This document shows, one piece after another, positions 1 to 10,947 of a stretch of DNA of 64,000 nucleotides. The stretch lies in assembly GCA_037157565.1 (NCBI GenBank), contig JAZHRO010000014.1, positions 99,603,501-99,667,500 of the forward strand, given 5' to 3'. The notes beneath the pieces are model-generated. The model saw only the letters and a list, made by a program, of their open reading frames with translations, made no database searches and had not been told where the DNA came from. Within the stretch, counting starts at the first letter, position 1; each line of letters opens with the position of its first letter. Both the position numbers and the translations under genes were made by a program. The stretch is from Thalassia testudinum. Taxonomy: Eukaryota > Streptophyta > Magnoliopsida > Alismatales > Hydrocharitaceae.

Positions 1-945
1 AGACAATTGATCTCAAGACCTGCAAGGTGTTCGGTGGGCTAGAAATCGAGAATGGAAAATACGTGTCATGGTATAAATTGAAATCTCGCTACAAATAAAA
101 TTTATAACCGAAGCTCGAGGTGAGCACTGGGTCAAACATGGGGAGGCGTGATGGGAACCGTTCTCACACATTATGAAAGTCATTGGAATCGTAGTATAGT
201 CGTGCAAAAATGTTCGTCAAAAAATGATTTCTAAAGATAACGAGACTTTGAGTCCCGGTCATTCGTCTCTGGGAGACATTTGTTTACTTCTAAAATCGAT
301 CTTCTATTGCTCTACTTTGTTTAGAATCGCATGCTAGTTCCTGATTATTACGTAGTTCAGTATGACATGCTTAGTTGCGGGAATATTAGGAGTTAGAAAT
401 AGCACCTTGAATCATGCAAATATAATATTAATCAATAAGTTCATGGTGATTTCAAACACATAAAGAGATATATATATATATATAAAAATGCATTTTCATG
501 CATTCATTGGGGAGTTGTTTGCACAAGGAATCTAGAGGAAAGCTTGTACATAAATGCTTGAAAATTAAACCTAGCTACCAGAAAATGATTGCATATAAGA
601 ATCGATAGGGGGATTTCTCAAGCATCATTGGGGGAGAAGTAAGACTACACTACTAAGCAGTAAATAAAAGCAATAAAATTATAAAGAGCACGAATTAAAT
701 CTAGAAGAATAGAGGGCATTCAGGGGTGGTCTCCGATGGCCTTGGAGTGGAGGAGAATGAGGGGCGGCCAATGTAGCTTAGGCCGACCCTTGGAGAGAGA
801 GGATTGATCCAGCATCCCGGCATGATGTCCTCCATGGTGGTGGTAGTGAGCTCATGGAGGTGGAGTGGCTAGCTAGGTGGAGGTGGCATGAATGGCACCA
901 ATGGAGTGAATTTTGCCAAGGAAGTAAATGGGTGCAAATGGCCAC

Positions 946-973
946 CCCTTAGGTCTTTTTATAGACCTAAGGG
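946..973 (-). promoter_or_regulatory. TATA box inside a perfect hairpin
   Basis: The arms CCCTTAGGTCT (946-956) and AGACCTAAGGG (963-973) are perfect complements of 11 bp around a six-base loop. Read on the minus strand the centre gives TATAAAAAG, a good TATA box. It lies where a minus-strand LTR promoter would be expected. Confidence 0.45.
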
Positions 974-1384
974 AAGCTCTCTAAATAATTATGGAATTCT
1001 CTAGAGAGCCATGTGGTGGGAGCTCGTGGGATAGTGAGAGAGAGAGGGTGGATGGTGGTTTTTAGATCCACCAAATGTGGATCTAAAAATTGAATGGCGC
1101 TTGGTTGCTAATTTTGGCAACCAAGGAAACAACACATGGTAGAGAGTTCTAAAAAACTCTAGGCTAGATATTTTCGTGTGGATGGTGTGTGTGGGTGTGT
1201 GTGGGTTGAAACCTAGGTGGCTAGGTTGATTAGGTTAGGTTCTAGTGGGTTTAAGTCAAGGTAGGTCTCAAATTAGGGTTGTAAACCCTAATTCACTAAG
1301 GTAAAGTGTAACTAAACTTAATACAAGTTTAATTGGGTGTGTGAAAAGTTAATTGAGAATAAAACAACTCAATTAAGTCAGGTC

Positions 1385-1470
1385 TAGGTCAATTGGACTC
1401 TCACTGAGTCCAATTGGACAGTGTGTGCTGAGATCAGGGCTTAATTGGACTCAATGAGTCCAATTGAATA
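1385..1470. repeat. Two successive hairpins built from the same inverted repeat
   Basis: CAATTGGACTC and GAGTCCAATTG pair across five bases (1390-1416), and AATTGGACTC pairs with GAGTCCAATT across three bases (1443-1465). The block up to about 1900 carries further GGATGTCC and GGACATCC pieces in both orientations. Duplicated U3 regulatory repeats are the likely explanation. Confidence 0.5.
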
Positions 1471-2163
1471 GGCTGATGGAATTGACTAAGATCCAAGTCA
1501 ATTAGGTTTAGTGAGGACCTAATTAGGTCATTAGGGAGGTCTAGAGGTGATGTACTAGGGTTAGGGCAACTTAATTTAGGTTCCTATGGGGTTGGAATTG
1601 GGTTTATGGACCAAGAGATCCAAGATCAAGGCTTAAATCTCGAAATAGGAATTGGAGAGCAGTATCAGACATCTAATAATAGTGTCAGATGTCTTATACT
1701 AAAAAATCAGAAGTCTAGACTTCTTGTTTGGATGTCCAATCAGAGTCAGGAGGGATTTTGGGTTCTGTTTTGGGTATTCTACAGAAATTGGACGTCTGAC
1801 AAAGTGTCTGGATGTCCAATAACACTGCAGAAGTGGGTTTGAGATGTGCGGGAGATGGCTAAGGGTCCTGGAAGTCCTATAACTTATCTGGACATCCAGG
1901 TAAGGGTTGGAACTAGGGTTTTAGGCCTTCCTAGGGTGTTGTGACCTAATCTAAGGGTGGCTAGGGCTTGGGGAGGTCTCTAGGCTATCCTAGGGCTAGG
2001 ATAGACCTAAGCTCTTCACATTTTACTGCTTTATTTCTACTTAATAGAATAGAAAACCTTTAAACCCATTACATTATTATTCCTACAACTAAACTAGGCC
2101 TTCTGCTCCAGCTCTGGTACACTGGGGGGCTAGACGGCTGTCAAGACGGTAGGCGATCTGGGG

Positions 2164-3540
2164 GTGACGACAGGCGGGAGTAGGGTGGGGAAAGGTTGGC
2201 AGATTTGGAGACCTAAGGGTTGGAGGAGGAAGGAGCGGGGGGTGTCTGCGGCTTGCGGCGAAAGGGGGATGGAGGAGAGGTGGTCTGGTAGAAGGGGCGC
2301 AAAGCTACTGGGCAAGGTTATGTGTTTCCAATGCCGGCGGCGGGGACACGTGGCCGCCACTTGCCGATTCGCCATGGTCTGTTTGGGATGCGGGGGTTTA
2401 GGTCACAAAAGGGATTTGTGTAGAAGGTGGGGGTAACCGAGGGGATTTTGCCCCTTCTCGCCCTCGGGAAATTTGAATTTTAGGGCTGCGTAGTTTCCAC
2501 CTCCGCCCCCAATTTTGCGTGAACCGGGGGGCTTGTGGCTGATGTGGAGGTGTCGATGACGGAGAACATCAAAGGTACGGAGATGGCCTTGCATGGAGAG
2601 TTGGTGGGAGAGGTTATGTCTAAAAGACCGTCGGTGGAGAGTGTTCGCACCCTGGTAACCTCTCTATCCCTATAGACCAACTCGTGGCAAATTTCTTTTC
2701 TATCAGATACACGCTTTATTCTCTTTGGGTTGGGTATGGGGGACGTCGAGAAGCTGTGGTTTCGAACATCTTGCAACGATGGCTGCATGGTGATCTGGAG
2801 ACTTGTTTCTCCTTTCGACAGAGCCTTGCCGGAGAGACCACCCTAGAGAGTGGGGAACAGGACGAGAATACTAGAGATCGAAGGTCTACCTCTGCACTTG
2901 AGGTCAAAGGAGGTTGTGTCGACGATGACTTCTGGCTTTGCAGTAGTGGCAGAGGACGCAGAAGTCGGAGTGCTAGAGGGGAATGGACGGCTGCTGAGTG
3001 TGATGGTTGATGTTTTCATCGTTGGCTCTATACCTGACAATCTAATTTTGAGGTGCGGTGGTAGCTCCTGGATGCTGAGGCTGAAATTTGTGGTGGGGGA
3101 TACTGTAGCAGAGTGATTTAGGTCGTCTGGATCTACAGCTGATGAGGAGGTGACTGTGTAGGAGCTACGCACGGCTCATGGCGATGAACCTCTAATTGCC
3201 GAGGCTGGTAAGGAATACTGTGAAGGGGAGATGAGGGGGCTTCAGATTGAAGAAAAGGAGGAGCTAGGCGGAGAGGAAACGGTAGAACCGTCGCCCATAA
3301 TGGTAGGGGATGCACTGCCAATTGGTGTGGAGAATGAGGAGTAGGGGAATTTGGGTGCGCAGCCTGGGTTTGTAAAGGATAAACAGGACCTGCAGGAGAA
3401 GGAAAACCATAAATGTGAAGGGGGATCTCGTGTAAAGAATGGCAAGGGGAGATCACCGTATAGCCTATGGCAGAGAAAATCAAAGGCTATTTTACTGATG
3501 GATGAAGATGAGGTTGCGAAGGTCATGCAAGTGTGCAAAT
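2164..3540 (+). pseudogene. LINE ORF1 remnant with two CCHC zinc knuckles
   Basis: Plant L1 ORF1 proteins bind the LINE RNA and form the ribonucleoprotein used for target-primed reverse transcription. The best part is an open frame at 2164-2436 encoding two adjacent knuckles, CFQCRRRGHVAATC and CLGCGGLGHKRDLC, both C-x2-C-x4-H-x4-C. The N-terminal DUF4283-type domain normally found upstream is not visible. After 2436 the frame is broken; a charged, lysine-rich C-terminal part can be followed at about 3351-3540. ORF2 begins about 38 bp after the end of this remnant, as is usual for these elements. It is non-functional. Confidence 0.65.
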
Positions 3541-3577
3541 GACATTCCCTCAGGAGAGAGGGATCCAGTGAGGACTG

Positions 3578-4081
3578 ATGAGGATCCTCACTTGGAACGT
3601 GCGTGGGTTGCACGATAAGAGCCGAAGGGTGTCCTTGATGAGATATTTGAGAGAATGGGGAATCGATTGTGCGCTTATTCAAGAGACACATTGAAGGTAA
3701 TTCTGATAGGCTGTGGTCCGACTTGATAGCCTTAGGGATGAATGATTGTGTGTAGATTGATGCAAATGGGAGGTCGGGTGGCATTGCTATTTGGTGGAGA
3801 AAGAGGTGGGCTCAGTGTTTGGAGGTTCACATAGCCAGACATATGCTGACATGCAAATTTCAGATTCAGCAAGGGTAGGAATATATTTGGATTACTGGAG
3901 TATATGGTCCTTGTAATGCATCTGCCAGGCAGGAGCCATGGGAGGAGTGGTCTGCAGTGGCTGATTTGGTGCAGGGGGGAATGTGGCTGACGGGTGGCGA
4001 CTTTAATTATGTGTTAACAGGGGCAGACAGGCCAAATGGCACCATGGACAGTTCGGGTATTGGGTTTCAAATGTTGGTTCA
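3578..4081 (+). pseudogene. LINE ORF2, N-terminal part of the AP-type endonuclease
   Basis: The ATG at 3578 starts MRILTWNVRGL, the hallmark opening of plant L1 ORF2. The endonuclease nicks the target DNA to prime reverse transcription. Visible motifs are NVRG, the catalytic glutamate in QETH, VYGPC, and GGDFN with its Asp/Asn pair. A stop with a frameshift follows QETH, and two more stops lie downstream (near 3752 and 3877). The piece ends at 4081, where the Athila-like element is inserted; the domain continues at 15535. Confidence 0.85.
4077..4081 (+). repeat. Target-site duplication GTTCA, left copy
   Basis: Identical to 15530-15534 on the far side of the element; the LINE endonuclease frame resumes after the right copy. 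Confidence 0.95.
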
Positions 4082-4322
4082 TGATTAGCCCAAATTTGTG
4101 GGCTATTTAAGTATTTAAGTGCTTAGACATTAGGTTAATTCTAACATTTATTTAGCATAAATTCGGATGTAAAGAGATTAATTCATATTTCTAATTTAAT
4201 TACATAATTCATGCATTGCATTCATATTTTAAATGCATTTAGAATTAACTTAGAATGGCATTCATTTAATTAGTTAACCAATTTGGTACATTGTTTAAGT
4301 TAACATAAAAGTTGAGGGTTTG

Positions 4323-4332
4323 TATATAAATA
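4323..4332 (+). promoter_or_regulatory. LTR TATA box (TATATAAATA), 5' LTR
   Basis: A strong TATA element about 240 bp into the LTR, preserved at 13981-13990 in the 3' LTR. It is the likely core promoter of the element. Confidence 0.6.
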
Positions 4333-5502
4333 ACCATAATATTTTAATAATATCCTTTATTCTTCTTCTTTTCAACAACAGCTCGGCTGCCGCTGCAACG
4401 CCTCCTGCCGCACTTAAGCCTCATTCATGGATTAGCGGAGAAGGTGGATCTACTCTCGCTTCTCCATTCAAATCCGTGCAGGCAGCTACAAAAAGAGGAG
4501 AGAGGCTGCCGTCGGCCTCAACCCCCCACCCACACTGTGCAGAGAGTCCCTCTCTTCCATTCCATACCACCGGCCTCAACCGCGGCGACGACCCTCCACC
4601 ACCGTGGGCGTGTGGTGTGATAGGCCACACCGCCATCCGGAGGTCGTCCGCATTACCGTGAGCACCTCGCCGAGCACCTCCCTCACCGTCGTCACCAACA
4701 ACCACCGTCGCAGCTACTGCAATCACCCCTCAGCCATTTAAGATGTTCGAGAAGTTTCCCGGACGTCTGAAACTTCGACCCCCCCACTCCAGCAGCAACC
4801 ACCCTCGCCCACTTCACCTCCAGCACCTGAACCGCTAGCCCTCGCACACTCACCTGAACCGCCAACTCTTCAGCCGCGACCAAGGTGGGCATGGCCAGTA
4901 GCCTTCCCGCGCCTACAGCCTTCGTCCGCACACCTGAAGCGCCAGCCCTCATCTGCATGCCCTCCAGCCTTCGTGCGCACCCGCGCCCACCGCCAATAGT
5001 GCATGCACCCACCTGCAGCCTTCCCATGCCTACAGTCTCCCCACCGCTACCTGCAGTGCCGCACTAGTGCATGCGCGCATCCGTGCCTTCCACCAACAGC
5101 AACGCACCCACTCCTCTCGCCAGAGTGCAGCATCGGCCGCAATGCTCACCCGCATGCCTCCAGCAAAGCCGCCCTCCTCCAGCGCACCTCCAGCGCACTG
5201 CAGAACGCACGCCACCTCTGTGTGCACCCTGCAGTAGCAGCAGCCACGTATGCCAGTAACGCCACCTCTGCGCGCGGGTAGTCCCATGCACACACCTCCT
5301 TGCCAGGACATCAGCCGCGCCTGCCCACGCCGCATGGCCTGCTACACTTCAGTACCGTTGGCAGCCACCTTCGCTGGAGCTTCGTCCGACCTGCTTCGGC
5401 CAACACGTGACTCGCTGCCACCACCGCTGCGAAGCCCTCGGTCCAAAGAACTTCCTCCGAGCTTCCCGCCTCCGGCCATCAACTCCTCTTCGTGCACGAC
5501 CA

Positions 5503-5519
5503 AGGGGAATAAATCCCCT
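5503..5519 (+). terminator. Polyadenylation signal in a hairpin, 5' LTR
   Basis: AGGGGA and TCCCCT form a perfect six-pair stem enclosing ATAAA, so that AATAAA spans the last stem base and the loop. The copy at 15164-15180 in the 3' LTR is identical. This resembles the poly(A) hairpin of some retroviral R regions; the comparison is inference. Confidence 0.5.
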
Positions 5520-5868
5520 ATTTTGCTACAGTATCCATGCCATTAATAATTACATTTTCTGCCATTGTCATCTTTTAATGTTATCTTATTGAATCCTCAT
5601 TGCAACAAATATCCTCTAGTTATTAAGAATTGCTATTTCATCATGATTTCCTGATTCAACCTTAATCTGAAGGCAATTTTGGCTTGATTCTTGTCTAAAC
5701 TAACTACGAGCAAACATTTTTAACCGGTGTGAATTTAAATACATCATTGCCTCCTTGTGGATACGACCCACTCTTCTGCGAGTGGTTATTTCTTTTTAAA
5801 TATTGATTAGTCGATTTTTCCACCACATAAAACTGCAAACGACTTTAAAGCGAACAATCTACTCGTCA

Positions 5869-7105
5869 AATCGCACCATTGCCGGGGAGGCAACAGATGC
5901 AATAATTTCACCTGATTTTATTTTGATTATTTGCCAATTGCACAGTGATTTGACCATTTATTATTTTCTTTTCTGTGCGAGAAATTTGTGCAAGAATTAG
6001 CCATTGTGAGAGGCAACCCTTGACGTCGCCAGAGGAGAATTGGTCGAGCTATTTTGAAAAGGAGGAGAAGGACGAGGATGCGACGGTCATCATTGTATAT
6101 TTAGTCGCTAATCTGTTTAGAATAGAATTAAGACTTTAGATTTAATTTTTCATTGCATTTGGTTTGAAACCCTTGTTCTGGGGTATATTTTGAGGGGTCT
6201 GTTCCCCGATTTTGTTTTGGGCCCGTGTTGGGTAATTTTTGGGAGCCCGTTCCCTTTTCTTTAGATTTAGGTTTTTAGCTTGTTGATTACTTTTATTTGC
6301 TTGTACGTAAGTAGTTTTAAAAAAATAATAATAAAAAAAAATGAGCTACCTGCTAGAAGCTGCCTGCCCTTAGGACGAACCATTTAGGTCTATATGAGCA
6401 GCCTCTAGATTAACTTCTCTACATTGCGTGCATTCTTGCATTGTTGATTGCTGGAAGCAAGGTACGCATTCTCTTACTTTGCATCCTATTCTTGATCACA
6501 CATTGCATTTGGATTTAATTCAAAGACCACAAAATTTGTCTTGAAGCAATCTAACAAGTGGTCACATATATTTGTGAAAAATGACTAATTAAAGGAGGGA
6601 AATCTAAAAATCAAGGACTTGATTGTAAAATGTGGTGTGAGATTCAAAATTCAAAATCCTTTTGCTGTCAATTCACACTTATATCTTTTGCACCACAACA
6701 CTCATTTAGACACTCCTAAGTCTTGAAACGACTAAGACAAGAGCCCTCCTACTGTTGGATTATGAAGTGTTCAGAACTTAAGATCAAAGGTTTTATAAAT
6801 CCAAAGAGGGGGATACCCTGTCACGGATTTTTGGGGGTTGTTGAGAAGTATCGCGAAAGCACAGCTTCAAAGGAAGGCTTAGGCCTACTTGCATCCCTCA
6901 ATCTTCCGTCTTTGGATTTACTTGACCATTTGAGATTTAGGGAAGAATACCTAAGCTCCAACTAGGTCTTTTTAGGCATTTCGAAGGTTGACAATAGGCG
7001 CGTAATTGATTGGGCAACTTGTTTTGTCACCTACAATTTGAACTAAAGTAATAAGCCTAAATTTGTAAAGACCGAACAAGTCCTTTTGAATTGTGTTTGT
7101 AGTGC
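5869..7105 (+). other. 5' untranslated leader of the plus-strand element
   Basis: About 1.2 kb between the primer site and gag. It contains only a short, unsupported frame at 6723-6965. Packaging and dimer signals would be expected here but I cannot point to one. Confidence 0.6.
5871..5890 (+). other. Primer-binding site, tRNA-Asp type
   Basis: Two bases after the LTR, TCGCACCATTGCCGGGGAGG matches 15 of 20 positions of the complement of a tRNA-Asp 3' end (TGGCGCCGTTGCCGGGGATC). tRNA-Asp priming is usual in the Athila/Tat branch. The mismatches are mostly G to A, consistent with age. Confidence 0.75.
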
Positions 7106-8815
7106 ATGCTTGGTAGGCATTCTCTTAGGAGACAACTTGTGTTTGATCCTGAACATGAAAGAATCCTAAGAAGAGACCTTCCAAGGGTAGAAATGGCCGG
7201 TCAAAGGAGCCTTAAGGAATATTTCATCCCAACCAATCAAGCTGGCCCTGCACTACGTAGACCTGGAGGGGACAATCCGTATGAGATCAAAAGTAGTACT
7301 ATATCCTTGCTACCCTCCTTTTATGGTACTACTAGGGAAGACCCTTACAGGCATATTGAGGAATTCACCGAGGTCTGTTCCACGGTGAAGCTGCAGAGTG
7401 TTACTGATGATGCTCAAATGCGGACCCTCTTTCCCTTCTACCTTAAGGACAAAGCCAAGTATTGGTATCACACCCTTGATAATATAAATACATGGGATGC
7501 CCTGAAGAAGGAGTTTTTGAAGAAGTACTTCCCCATGAGCAAAACAAATCACTTTAGGAGGGAAATTATGAGTTTTGTTCAAAAGGATGGGGAAGCATTC
7601 CATGATAAGTGGGAGCGCTTTAACGACTTGCTGAGACTTTGCCCACATCACCAGGTGCCTACATGGCAACTGGTTGAAAGGTTCTACACCGAACTTAATG
7701 ATTCACATAGGCAAACTGCGGATGGTGCCTGTGCAAGAACCTTTCTATCTAAGACTAAGGATGAAGCTTGGAACTTATTTGATACTTTGAGTGAGAATTC
7801 TATTCACTTGAATTCTGCCTACATGGATAGAAAGCCCACTCTCATGCAAAGAAAGTTGGAGGCAAATGAGGCAAGGGACACCCAGAATTTAGCCTATCAG
7901 ATTCAATTATTGAATCAAAACATGGAAAGGCTTTTGTTGAACCCGAGTTCATTCGTACCTAACACCTCCACATCCCAAGCTTCCGAATGCTTAATTTGTC
8001 AAGGCAATACACACGCCACTGTGGATTGCCACTTGGCCTCCCAATTCCCTGAGCTTGTACAAGCAGATTTGAATGCCGCTCAAGGGTTCCGTCCAAGACC
8101 TCATAATGACCCTTTCTCCAACACTTATAATGAGGGATGGAGGAACCACCCAAACTTTTCATGGAGACAAGGAAATGTCTTAAATTCAGGGAATTATAAA
8201 CCACAATCCTTTCAAAACCATCAAATGAACCAACCTTAGACCTTTGCCCAACCTAAAACCTCTGAGATGGATGAATTGAAGGCGATGTTGAAAACTATGC
8301 AAGAAAGTCAAAGTGCCATCATCTAATCTCATGACAAGGCTATACATGAGATGAAATCACAAATTGGACACCTTGTTGAGGCCGTTAGACAGAGGGAGAC
8401 TGGGAAGTTCCTCAGTGCTGCTGAGGAAAATCCTAAAGGGAAAGGGATTGTCTTTAGGGAGCATGCTCCGGCGGTGACTATTCTGAGGAGTGGGAAAGAA
8501 ATTTCCAAACTCGATGCTACTATAGTCTCACCCCCTAAAAAACCATCCACCCCGACTTTCACCCCCACTGGAGAAGACTTGCCAAAATCTTCTCCTCTTG
8601 AAATCACCTCACTGGAAGAAGTTGCCCCCGTTCCACCCCTTACTCGACATGATAACCCTTCCACCCAAAGATCAAGAGTGCCTTTTCCAGAGCGCTTATC
8701 CACCTCTAGGCAGACTTCTGCTGGCTCATCTAGAGCCAAAGATAAGACGGATGAGATTATGGAAACTTTCAAGCAAGTGCAGATTAATCTGCCTTTGCTT
8801 GAAGCTATCAGGTAG
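7106..8815 (+). pseudogene. gag: Gag polyprotein region, Athila-like
   Basis: Gag builds the virus-like particle and packages RNA. The open part 7106-8239 has the retrotransposon gag domain at about residues 60-250, including YWYHTLDNINTWDALKKEF, FLKKYFPMSK, KWERFNDLLRLCPHH and FYTEL. A single zinc knuckle CLICQGNTHATVDC (C-x2-C-x4-H-x4-C) lies near residue 294. The same frame continues past a TAG at 8237 and a TAA near 8325 through QIGHLVEAVRQRETG and the conserved TILRSGKE, to a TAG at 8813. The start could be this ATG or the internal MAGQRSLKEYF about 30 codons later, which matches Athila Gag starts better. Confidence 0.88.
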
Positions 8816-9460
8816 ATTCCGTCTTATGCCTGCTTCTTAAAGGACCTGTGCATGAAAAAGCAGCAATCTAGAAAATAGGTCTAATCAAAAGTTGTCCTGC
8901 CAGATTCTGTTAGCTCAATTGTTCAACATGGCACACCCCTGAAACTTAAGGACCCATGAGCCCCATACATCTCTGTAGTTATTGGTGACTTACAAATTGA
9001 TGAGGCTCTACTTGATTTGGGTGCGGGGGTGAACATCCTTCCGAGCTACGTGTATGGACAACTTGGGGGAGGCAATCTGAAGCCTAGCCCTGTAATCCTT
9101 CAAGTTGCTAATCGTTCACTTAAGACAGCATGGGGAATTTTGGAAGATGTCCTCATAAGAGTGGAGGATTTCTTCTTTCCCGTTGACTTCTTAGTTTTGG
9201 ACACTGACCCTACCAACAAGCCAACCAAACCCTCCATCATTTTGGGCCGTCCCTTTCTTGCAACTTCTCATGCTTCAATTAATTGCAATACTGGGGCATT
9301 GAAAATGGGCTTTGGGAACAGGAAAATCCGGGTTAATGTGTTTGATGCTTACAAACAAGCCGGACTTGAGGATTGTTCTCAAGTTGAGGTGATAGATGAC
9401 CTGATTGAAGAGGCAACTCCTGCAATGTTATGTGATGACCCCTTCAGCATGTCATGCTAA
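8816..9460 (+). pseudogene. Aspartic protease, Athila-like
   Basis: The pepsin-like retrotransposon protease cleaves Gag-Pol. It lies in the same frame as gag. LLDLGAGVNILP gives the catalytic Asp in the family's usual D-L-G-A form; further on PVDFLVLDTDP and IILGRPFLAT form the second conserved element (flap region to ILGRPFL). Stops lie between 8816 and 8960, before the catalytic motif. A frameshift at about 9455 moves the following linker to another frame. Confidence 0.85.
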
Positions 9461-10947
9461 ATGAGCATTCCGATCTCTTGGAGGAATGTGAAGGGGATAT
9501 ACTAGAACTTGAGGAATTGGTAGGAGTTTCTGCTGAGTCTCTTCCCCCATCATTTCCGCCGAAGGTAGATTTGCTACCTGAGATGGGGACATCTATTATG
9601 AAACCCTCAACCATACAAGCCCCCGACCTTGAGTTGAAACCCCTCCCCGACACTCTCAAGTATGTTTTCCTAGGTGCCAATGATACGCTCCTCATTATCA
9701 TTTCGGTTGTGCTATCTGAGACACAAGAGGGAGCCTTGATTGAATGCCTGTCTAGGCATAAGGAAGCTATTGCTTGGAGCATTGCTGACATTAAGGGTAT
9801 AGACTCTACACTTTGAATGCACAACATCTATACTGATGATTCCATCAAGCCTTTTAGGGACCTGCAGAGATGTCTGAACCCTAATATGAGGAAGGTAGTA
9901 AAAAAGGAAATCCTGAAGTGGTTGGACACCGGGATCATATATCCCATTGCTGATGGTAAATGGGTTAGTCCCATTCATGTGGTGCCAAAGAAGGCAGGCT
10001 TTACTGTGGAACTCAATGACCAAGGTGAACAAGTTGTCCCTAGACCCTCAACTGGATGGAGGGTCTGTATTGATTACCGCAAGCTGAACACCGCTACCTA
10101 GAAGGATCACTTTCCTTTGCCTTTTATTGATCAAATTCTCAAAAAATTGGCAGGGAATACATATTATTGCTTTCTCGATGGATATTCTGGGTACAATCAG
10201 GTGGCAGTCTTTCCTGATGACCAGGAAAAGATGACATTCACAAGTCCTTACGGTACTTTTGCATTCAGGTGTATGCCGTTTGGATTATGTAATGCCCCTG
10301 CAACTTTCCAGCAGTGTACGATGTCTATCTTTTCGGACATGATTGACGAGTGTGTTGAAGTGTTTATGGATGACTTCTCCATTTATGGCTTGTCTTTCGA
10401 CCAGTGTCTCTTGCACCTAGAGAATGTGTTGAAACAATGTAAGGAGACTGGTTTCCTCCTCACCTAGGAGAAAAGTCACTTCATGGTACAGAAAGGAATT
10501 GTACTTGGGCATGTTGTAGCCGAGCAAGGTTTGGAAGTAGATAAAGCCAAGATTGATTCTATTTCCAAACTTCCGTTGCCTACGAATGTCAAACAGATTA
10601 GATCCTTTCTGGGCCATGCTGGCTTTTATAGGTGCTTTATTAAAAATTATAGTAAGATTTCTAGGCCACTTTGTGACTTGTTGGAGAAGGAATCTTCCTT
10701 CAGTTTTGATTCAAAGTGTGTCGAGGCCTTTCAAACTCTAAAGGAGGCCTTGATCTCTGCGCCTATTCTCCAAGCTCTTGATTGGACACTCCCATTTGAG
10801 CTTATGTATGATGCTTCGGATTATGCAGTGGGAGCAGTTCTTGGACAAAGGGTTGAGGGAAGACCTCATGTGCTGCATTATGCAAGCAAGACTTTAATCG
10901 AACCTCGGCAAAACTACACCGTCACTGAAAATAATTACTTGCTGTAG
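9454..10947 (+). pseudogene. Reverse transcriptase and start of RNase H, Athila-like
   Basis: One frame broken by a TGA at 9814, a TAG at 10099 and a TAG at 10465. The linker LPDTLKYVFLGAND through AWSIADIKGI is the usual Athila lead-in. Reverse transcriptase motifs follow: KKEILKWLDTGIIYPI, WRVCIDYRKLN, FCFLDGYSGYNQ-type motif A (here CFLDGYSGYNQV), MPFGLCNAPATFQ (motif B), and VFMDDFSIYG (the catalytic MDD box). LGHAGFYRCFIKNYS and the RNase H opening YDASDYAVGAVLGQR come next. A frameshift at about 10945 lies inside the RNase H glutamate region. Confidence 0.93.

Larger units (their letters stand above)
8..2018 (-). mobile_element. Probable LTR of an unassigned retrotransposon, cut by the window edge
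   Basis: No coding capacity is seen. Near position 125-155 there is a copy of the U5 box shared by other LTRs in this window (here GGGTCAAACATGGGGAGG), in the orientation that implies a minus-strand LTR whose 3' end lies near position 8 (TGATC). A minus-strand TATA sits near 960. The other end is guessed at 2018, where the sense strand would start TGAAGAGC followed by the stem CTATCCTAG/CTAGGATAG. The flanks ACAAT and CATTT do not form a target duplication, so the limits are weak. It may be a solo LTR or the end of an element lying to the left. Confidence 0.35.
4082..5868 (+). repeat. 5' LTR of the plus-strand Athila-like element
   Basis: Starts TGATTAGCCC and ends ACTCGTCA. By eye about 9-10 differences separate the first 300 bp from the 3' LTR. 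The U3 tip folds as TAGCCCA/TGGGCTA. A GC-rich, C-rich middle (about 4380-5500) contains many spurious open frames. The U5 box CCTTGTGGATACGACCC lies at about 5754-5770, about 100 bp from the end. Confidence 0.95.

Noticed and set aside
2040..2100. AAACCCATTACATTAT as LINE target duplication with AAACTCCCGTTATTTC after the poly(A)
   Set aside because: Similarity is too weak and gapped; the LINE 5' end is not fixed well enough.
4320..5546. Several overlapping open frames of 60-113 codons on both strands in the GC-rich LTR centre (and again at 13978-15207)
   Set aside because: They lie in LTR sequence, overlap each other on both strands, are of low complexity and have no domain; open frames are expected in C-rich DNA.
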